From CAZYSK01 sp964649415 (lineage in GTDB: Bacteria > Chloroflexota > Anaerolineae > B4-G1): DNA of 64,000 nt. The notes beneath the pieces are model-generated. The model saw only the letters and a list, made by a program, of their open reading frames with translations. It did not search any database and was not told the origin of the DNA. Of the stretch, positions 59,212-64,000 are shown piece by piece (position 1 is the stretch's first letter; the number at the start of each line of letters is the position of its first letter). Position numbers and translations under genes: made by a program. The stretch is from contig CAZYSK010000009.1 of NCBI GenBank assembly GCA_964649415.1, positions 62,001 through 126,000 of the forward strand, in the 5' to 3' direction.

Positions 59212-59958
59212 ATGAAACAACTACTCGGAAAGCTGATCAGACTCCTGATCCTGCTCGTCCTGGCTCCACTGATCTGCTCGTGCAGCCTGGAGGCGCTTTC
59301 GTTCCTATCCTCGAACCTCGATCTGCTCTCGCTCGACTGGTTCGCGATCGGCTTCGTGGTCTGTGTCTTGGTATACGCAGGCGCCTCATATACCCGCGGT
59401 CGGATCTGTTCAGATTTCCAATTCCTGCGGACTCTGAGACACGAACTGGCGCACGCTGTTACAGCTATGCTAACAGGAGGACGCATCGACAGAATGGAGA
59501 TTGTGAATCCCGTGGAAAGACCTGGGGAAATCGCGGTTTCTGCTGTGGAATATGCTAGCCCAGTTGGTCCCGTTTCCTTGATATCCCTGGCCCCCTATTA
59601 CCTCCCTCTCTTCACGATTCCGCTCCTGCCGTTGAGGTTCTTCGTGATCTCGTGGGTTCGCGAGGTGATCGACTTCTTGATCGGCTTCACCCTGGGCTTC
59701 CATTATGTCTCGTTTATGGATGAGTTCCTGGGCCAACGGTTCGGACTGGGACAGACGGACATAAGGAAGACCGGCGCGATATTCTCATACGTCATCATCG
59801 GGTTCTTCAACCTGCTCTCCCTGGCGACCGTGAAGGCCGTGCTGCACAATGACTGGCCGGCGCGCGATCAACTCACGCGCGCACTGGTGAGAGGTTGGGA
59901 GTGGTACGTGCTCATACTGCAGGAGTTACGGCGTTACGCCGCCAGGCTCCAGACCTGA
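59212..59958 (+). CDS. Membrane protein with HExxH motif (M50-like)
   Basis: Encodes 248 residues. Helices at about 7-28 and 45-65 precede FLRTLRHELAHAVTAMLTGGRI with an HExxH zinc motif at about 87, as in M50/SREBP-type site-2 proteases. EYASPVGPVSLISLAPYYLPLFTIPLLPL and three further hydrophobic stretches follow; an FHYVSFMDEFLG segment might supply an acidic ligand. The pattern resembles putative peptidase M50 proteins of unknown substrate. Neither ATG 59212 nor TTG 59179 has a convincing ribosome-binding site. The last codons and stop (QT-stop) come from the palindromic element at 59951. Confidence 0.65.
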   Translation: MKQLLGKLIRLLILLVLAPLICSCSLEALSFLSSNLDLLSLDWFAIGFVVCVLVYAGASYTRGRICSDFQFLRTLRHELAHAVTAMLTGGRIDRMEIVNPVERPGEIAVSAVEYASPVGPVSLISLAPYYLPLFTIPLLPLRFFVISWVREVIDFLIGFTLGFHYVSFMDEFLGQRFGLGQTDIRKTGAIFSYVIIGFFNLLSLATVKAVLHNDWPARDQLTRALVRGWEWYVLILQELRRYAARLQT

Positions 59959-60049
59959 CAGGTTTCCAAGGAGACCGTTTGAGCTAGAGGCCATTGCCCT
60001 TGGGGAAAACACGTACGACAAGAACCGATATCCAAAACCTGTCAGGTCT
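59951..60049 (+). repeat. Two-armed palindromic element (15-bp arms, 69-base spacer)
   Basis: AGACCTGACAGGTTT (59951-59965) is exactly complementary to 60035-60049. The left arm provides the stop codon of the preceding gene. Total 99 bases, identical in geometry to 63669-63767. Confidence 0.88.
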
Positions 60050-60145
60050 TGAGTCACGCCAGTGGCTGAGTAGCCACCGCCACTTGCAGGGCTCTTGGAC
60101 GCCGGCAGCGTGGTAGACATCCATATTGCATACAGGAAAGGGGCT

Positions 60146-63052
60146 ATGACAGAGAAAACCCACACCGACCAACGCAGACCCAACCCCTGGATCGCCGTCT
60201 CACTCGCCCTTCTTCTCACGCTGGCCACGCTGCTCATCATCTACAGCCATTCCTCCGCTGCACCGTCCCCCCCGGCGCTCGAGACCCGGGGGAACCAGGC
60301 CATCCAACCAGGCGGCCGGGCCGGTGTGCCCGCGACGCCTGCGCGGAACGCAGCCTTCGCCATGGCCGCCGCGGAGGACCGCGTGCCCCTGATCCCGCAG
60401 AACGTCGTTGACCTCGTCGCCGTGCGCGGCGATGAGCCCTACGACATCGCCATCAGCCCCGACGGCAGCCGGGCCTACGTGCCCGCCCGCAACACCGACA
60501 ACCTCTTCGTCATCGACCTGGCGAGCAACCAGATCGTCGAGGTCATCGACCTGTACCCCCAGGCCCAGCACCCGCTAGGCCCGGCCCCGGACCACGTCGC
60601 GCTCACGCCCGACGGCGCGCGCCTGCTGGTCACGAACGCCAACGACAAGAGCCTCACCGTGATCGACACGGCCACCAACCGCGCCACCAAGACGCTGCGC
60701 TTCGACGGCGATCCCCAGGCCGTGGCCATCTCGCCGGACGGCAGCGTCGCCTACGTGTCCATCTCCGCGCCCGGCGCCATCGTCGAGGTGATTGACGTGG
60801 TCGCTGCCGAGGTGCTGACCCGGACGCCGGGGGTGCCCGGCACCTCGTCGCCGGTGGCCGTGGCCTTCGCCCCCGACGGCAGCCGCGCCTACCTCGCCAT
60901 GATGAGCGGCGAGCTGCTGATCCTCGATCCCTCCACCCACACGGTGAGCGACACCATCGCCATGCCCAACGACGAAGGCATCGGCGCGGACCTGATCGTC
61001 AGCGCCGACGGCAGGACCGGCTACGTGTCCGCGCTGGACGACGACAAGGTGCTCGTGCTCGACCTGGTCAACCGCCAGGTGAGCCACACCCTCGCGGTGA
61101 CCAACCCCGAGGGCCTGGCGCTGAACGCCGACGAGAGCCGCTTGTACGTCGGCACGTTCGGCTACGCCGGGGAGTCGGCCTACAACGTGTGGATGTTCGA
61201 CACGCAGAGCGGCCAGGTGGTGACGGGCGTCAACTTCATCCACCCAGCGCCCTACGGCCGCGTCGGCTCCGACATCCAGGGGCTGGCCCTGACGCCCGAC
61301 GGGAACACGCTCTACGCCTCAAGCATCGACGCCGATGGCGTGTTCGTCGTGGATCCGGTGACGCTGGAGCCACGCGGAATGATCCCGACCCAGGCCATCG
61401 CCAGCTTCTTCCCCCTCCGGGCGGCCGTCAGCCCCGATGGCGCCCGCCTGTACGTGGGCGGTGGCATAAAGAGGCCGGCGACGGTGAGCGTGATCGACAC
61501 CGCCACCCTGGCGGTGGTCGACGAGATGGCGGATGGCGGGCAGGGCTGCGCCTCCGGCAGCGACGGGCTGGCCCTCTCGCCCGACGGCGGCACCCTCTAC
61601 CTGCTCTCAACGAACTGCAACGAGGTGTTGGTCTTCGACACGCAGAGCGGCGCGTTGGTGGAGCGTCTGGAGCTAGGCGCTATCGGCACCCCGCTGGCCC
61701 ACGTCGCCGTTCACCCGGACGGGGGCACGGTCTACGTGCTGGACTCCGGCGGCAGCGTCTACGTCGTGGACACGACAAGCCTGGACGTGACCGGCACGCT
61801 GACGCCCGACCTGGAGGGCGCTTGGACGCTCAAGCTAGCGCCCAACGGCGCGCGCGGCTACGTCACCGGGGGCTACGGCTACGCCGTCCTGGACCTGGCG
61901 AGCAACTCGGTGGTGACGCAGGTGAACTACTGCGACGAGTACGTGAGCTTCTGCCACGTGCACGGGCGGGCGCTGGGCGTCACGCCCGACGGGTCGCAAT
62001 ACCTGGTCGGCGAGTTCTTCACCATGCACGTCTACGACGCGGCCACGGACGCCGAGAGCCACACCATCGACCTCTCGGACTGGAATCCCGGTCGCACGCT
62101 GGTCAGAGACGTCACCTTCAGCCCCGACGGCAGCACGGGCTACGCGGCCATGTGGGACGAGAAGGCGGTCCTCGCCTTCGACACCGATACCTGGGAGGTG
62201 GCGGCCAAGATCGACACCGGCCGCGCGCCGTACTTCGGCGTGTGCCCGGTGTGGCTGGCGCTAAGCCCTGATGGGGGCACCCCTTCATCCCTACAAAGGC
62301 GCCATTCCGATGGCGCGCTTTACGCCGTGGCCGAGGAATCGGACAACGTGGTGGTGATCGACACGGCCACCAACGCGGTGAGGGCGACCGTCCGGGTGGG
62401 AAGGCCCTACCCGGTCTACCTGCCGCTCGCGATGCGGAACGCCGTCCCCCCGACCACAATCGCCGGCACCGTCACCGACGCCGGCGGCAGTCCCCTGGCC
62501 GGCATGACCGTCCGCGCCGGGAACTACGACGACGTCGCGAACTGCGGAGGCGACCAGTTCTCGGCGGACACGGCCGGGGATGGGTCCTATCGCCTCGACG
62601 TCACGCCCGGGACCTACCTGGTCTTCGTCAACAGCCACAACAGTGCCGGCTCGCACGTCCCGGAGGCTTACGCCGACGTCAACAGATGGAGCGCGATCCA
62701 GACGGCGACGCCGGTCACGGTTGTCCAGGGGCAGACCGCCGCCGGGGTGGATTTCAGCCTGCCGGACGGTTTCACCGTCTCCGGTCGACTGGTGGACAGC
62801 CAGGGCCAGCCGGTGCTGGGTGCCGGCGGCCACATACACGACGATGCGCAGGGCGTCGACTTTGGCTGCGCCCTGGGCTTCGGCTCGTCCGACGCCGATG
62901 GCACGTTCCGCGTCAACGTGCCCGCCGGGACGTACGACCTGGGCTTCGGCCTGGGCTTCGGCCTGGGCAGCGAGAACCACACCGTCGTGCGTCGCCTGGC
63001 CGTCAGCGACCACGTGGACCTGGGCGACGTCCTCTTCGCCGAAGCATTGTAG
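60146..63052 (+). CDS. Secreted YVTN-family beta-propeller protein
   Basis: Encodes 968 residues. An N-terminal hydrophobic anchor (about 16-35) precedes many 40-residue propeller repeats (about 95-745) of the YVTN type: IAISPDGSRAYVPARNTDNLFVIDLASNQIVEVI, VALTPDGARLLVTNANDKSLTVIDTATN. VYLPLAMRNAVPPTT, a form of the YLPLVxR motif, marks the junction to two carboxypeptidase-regulatory-like domains (TIAGTVTDAGGSPLAGMTVRAG, TVSGRLVDSQGQPVLGAG). A blade near residue 713-724 is interrupted by twelve residues from a palindromic element. ATG 60146 follows GGAAAGGGG. Likely a surface-binding protein; no enzyme motif. Confidence 0.83.
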   Translation: MTEKTHTDQRRPNPWIAVSLALLLTLATLLIIYSHSSAAPSPPALETRGNQAIQPGGRAGVPATPARNAAFAMAAAEDRVPLIPQNVVDLVAVRGDEPYDIAISPDGSRAYVPARNTDNLFVIDLASNQIVEVIDLYPQAQHPLGPAPDHVALTPDGARLLVTNANDKSLTVIDTATNRATKTLRFDGDPQAVAISPDGSVAYVSISAPGAIVEVIDVVAAEVLTRTPGVPGTSSPVAVAFAPDGSRAYLAMMSGELLILDPSTHTVSDTIAMPNDEGIGADLIVSADGRTGYVSALDDDKVLVLDLVNRQVSHTLAVTNPEGLALNADESRLYVGTFGYAGESAYNVWMFDTQSGQVVTGVNFIHPAPYGRVGSDIQGLALTPDGNTLYASSIDADGVFVVDPVTLEPRGMIPTQAIASFFPLRAAVSPDGARLYVGGGIKRPATVSVIDTATLAVVDEMADGGQGCASGSDGLALSPDGGTLYLLSTNCNEVLVFDTQSGALVERLELGAIGTPLAHVAVHPDGGTVYVLDSGGSVYVVDTTSLDVTGTLTPDLEGAWTLKLAPNGARGYVTGGYGYAVLDLASNSVVTQVNYCDEYVSFCHVHGRALGVTPDGSQYLVGEFFTMHVYDAATDAESHTIDLSDWNPGRTLVRDVTFSPDGSTGYAAMWDEKAVLAFDTDTWEVAAKIDTGRAPYFGVCPVWLALSPDGGTPSSLQRRHSDGALYAVAEESDNVVVIDTATNAVRATVRVGRPYPVYLPLAMRNAVPPTTIAGTVTDAGGSPLAGMTVRAGNYDDVANCGGDQFSADTAGDGSYRLDVTPGTYLVFVNSHNSAGSHVPEAYADVNRWSAIQTATPVTVVQGQTAAGVDFSLPDGFTVSGRLVDSQGQPVLGAGGHIHDDAQGVDFGCALGFGSSDADGTFRVNVPAGTYDLGFGLGFGLGSENHTVVRRLAVSDHVDLGDVLFAEAL
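62282..62317 (+). repeat. 36-base palindromic element in frame in the YVTN propeller gene
   Basis: Core GGCGCCAT-TCCG-ATGGCGC at 62298-62316. It encodes PSSLQRRHSDGA between SPDGGT and LYAVAEE, where other blades read straight through. Sequence nearly matches 57539-57574, but the gene reads it from the other strand. Confidence 0.86.
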
Positions 63053-63223
63053 AGACGCAAGATCTTGCGTCTCATTACCAGATCTTGCGTCTCATTACCA
63101 GATTTTGCGTCTCATCACAAATCGTCTAGACCGCCCAGGCGTTGAGCCAGGTTGCATGCATTGTATTGCATGCATTGTAGAGACGCAAGATTTTGCGTCT
63201 CATTGCAAGATTTTGCGTCTCAT
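63052..63223 (+). repeat. GAGACGCAAGAT palindromes and half-units
   Basis: GAGACGCAAG-AT-CTTGCGTCTC palindrome at 63052-63073 (starting in the stop codon of the propeller gene) and a near-identical one at 63180-63201. Half-units TTTTGCGTCTCAT or CTTGCGTCTCAT lie between and after, and TTGCATGCATTGTA is doubled at about 63152-63179. The rest of the gap to 63262 is featureless. Confidence 0.85.
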
Positions 63224-63269
63224 TGTGCCCGCACGCCAGCCAAGCGCGCGCGGGCGAAAGGAGAGTGAG

Positions 63270-63485
63270 ATGGCGGAGAGTGTGTACAAGGTTATTGAGC
63301 TGGTCGGAACGAGCACCGAGTCGTGGGAGAAGGCCGCTGCGGCCGCCGTGGACATGGCCGCCCAGTCGCTGCGCGACCTCCGCATCGCGGAGGTGGTGGA
63401 ACTGGACATGCAGTTGGAGGACGGCAAGATCCGCACCTACCGCGCCAAGGTGAAAGTGTCCTTCAAGTACGAGGGCCAAGGCTAG
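63270..63485 (+). CDS. Dodecin (flavin-binding)
   Basis: Encodes 71 residues, the normal size. SVYKVIELVGTSTESWEKAAAAAVDMAAQSLRDLRIAEVVELDMQLEDGKIRTYRAKVKVSFKYEG covers the whole dodecin fold: one helix and a three-stranded sheet that assemble into a hollow dodecamer binding flavins. It probably stores or buffers flavin. AAAGGAG precedes ATG 63270. Palindromic repeats lie on both sides. Confidence 0.93.
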   Translation: MAESVYKVIELVGTSTESWEKAAAAAVDMAAQSLRDLRIAEVVELDMQLEDGKIRTYRAKVKVSFKYEGQG

Positions 63486-63493
63486 AGGAATCC

Positions 63494-63600
63494 GTAGCCG
63501 CGGTTTCCCAACCGCGCTCGCCGGTTCAGCGGGGCCAGGATCCGCGATTGGAAATCGCGCCTACAGGGCGAGAAGTAGCCGCGGTTTCCCAACCGCGCTC
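63494..63600 (+). repeat. GTAGCCGCGGTT palindrome pair
   Basis: CGCGGTT-TCCC-AACCGCG occurs in identical 26-base contexts at 63494-63519 and 63575-63600. Between them, CGCGATT-GGA-AATCGCG (63543-63559) is a third hairpin. Confidence 0.85.
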
Positions 63601-63668
63601 ACCAGGTTGCCACTCCTGTCGCACGGAGAGGGTAGTTCACGCTGCCTGGGGTGGCTCTGTCACACTAG

Positions 63669-63767
63669 AGACTTCCGAAGTCTTCAGTGGTTCATTTGAC
63701 CCGTCTAGCACCTTGCGGAAGCCGCGACCTATGCTACTTGGAGCTATGGCCTAGACTTCGGAAGTCT
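63669..63767 (+). repeat. Two-armed palindromic element (15-bp arms, 69-base spacer)
   Basis: AGACTTCCGAAGTCT (63669-63683) and its complement (63753-63767), each arm itself a palindrome; total 99 bases. It fills most of the gap before the HAD gene. Confidence 0.88.
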
Positions 63768-63802
63768 GGGGCCAACATGGTCAAGCTAACAAGGATACAC
63801 CT

Positions 63803-64000
63803 ATGACACAACTTGAATGTGACGCCCTCCTGTTCGACCTCGACGGCGTTCTGATCGACTCCACGATCTGCGTCACGCGCCACTGGGAGGCGTGGGCCCG
63901 CCGGCACGGTCTGGATCTGGACGACGTCATGCGGGAGGCGCACGGCGTCAGAACCATCGAAACGATGCGCCGCGTGGCCCCCCATCTCGACGTCGAGAAG
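63803..64000 (+). CDS. HAD-superfamily phosphatase, N-terminal part
   Basis: Runs off the window; 66 codons are visible. CDALLFDLDGVLIDSTICVTRHWEAWARRHGLD is HAD motif I with the nucleophile Asp and the DxD pair, followed by the start of the helical cap (DDVMREAHGVRTIETMRRVAP). This is the pattern of beta-phosphoglucomutase/sugar-phosphatase-like enzymes. AAGGAT about 7 bases before ATG 63803. The substrate cannot be predicted from this part. Confidence 0.88.
   Translation, partial: MTQLECDALLFDLDGVLIDSTICVTRHWEAWARRHGLDLDDVMREAHGVRTIETMRRVAPHLDVEK

Overview
The window is GC-rich DNA from what is most likely a Chloroflexota bacterium close to Anaerolineae. Evidence: secreted proteins carrying a (V/I)(Y/F)LPLVxR motif at or near the C-terminus, SBBP and YVTN propeller proteins, translin and Cas4-like genes beside an rfbD-like gene, many STAND ATPase/trypsin fusions, and intergenic DNA full of short palindromes and ATGACAA-type repeats. 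No rRNA, CRISPR array, phage or intact insertion sequence was seen.

Layout. 1-4750: end of a glutamate dehydrogenase, ssb, DUF3467, translin, a two-part membrane Cas4-like nuclease, dTDP-4-dehydrorhamnose reductase and an OsmC protein. 5000-14017: exopolysaccharide and envelope genes (three glycosyltransferases, two Wzz-like proteins, a CpsD/BY-kinase-like ATPase, long-form RmlA) with rnhB and a secreted protein embedded. 14213-20700: SBBP repeat protein, metallophosphoesterase, an orphan AbiEi antitoxin with a truncated AbiEii, and a DUF454 protein. 20841-27537: ABC ATPase, FtsX-type permease, PEP-synthase-like enzyme and divergent PlsY. 27661-29104: a second AbiE pair whose toxin is frameshifted. 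29177-36582: zinc-ribbon/TPR/propeller protein, three tRNA genes, a candidate small RNA with strong promoter and terminator, a secreted protein, a methyltransferase, a class III aminotransferase and a UGA-containing selenoprotein of the GrdB-like family.

36742-57985 is a minus-strand island of protease/STAND conflict-type genes: trypco1, trypsin-NB-ARC-TPR, trypsin-STAND-histidine kinase, CPBP protease-GNAT, TPR proteins, NB-ARC-TPR, an HExxH protein, a membrane NACHT ATPase and trypsin-EAD. It is interrupted by a large secreted glycosidase-like protein. 57986-59211 has no convincing gene but has a consensus-like promoter followed by nested hairpins, a candidate structured RNA. 59212-64000: membrane HExxH protein, YVTN propeller protein, dodecin and the start of a HAD phosphatase.

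The most unusual feature is a set of palindromic elements. Four appear to sit in frame inside genes as 12-codon (36-nt) insertions, and in one case a paralogue in this window shows the uninterrupted site. Others supply gene ends, and four larger ones have two palindromic arms around a 67-69 nt spacer.
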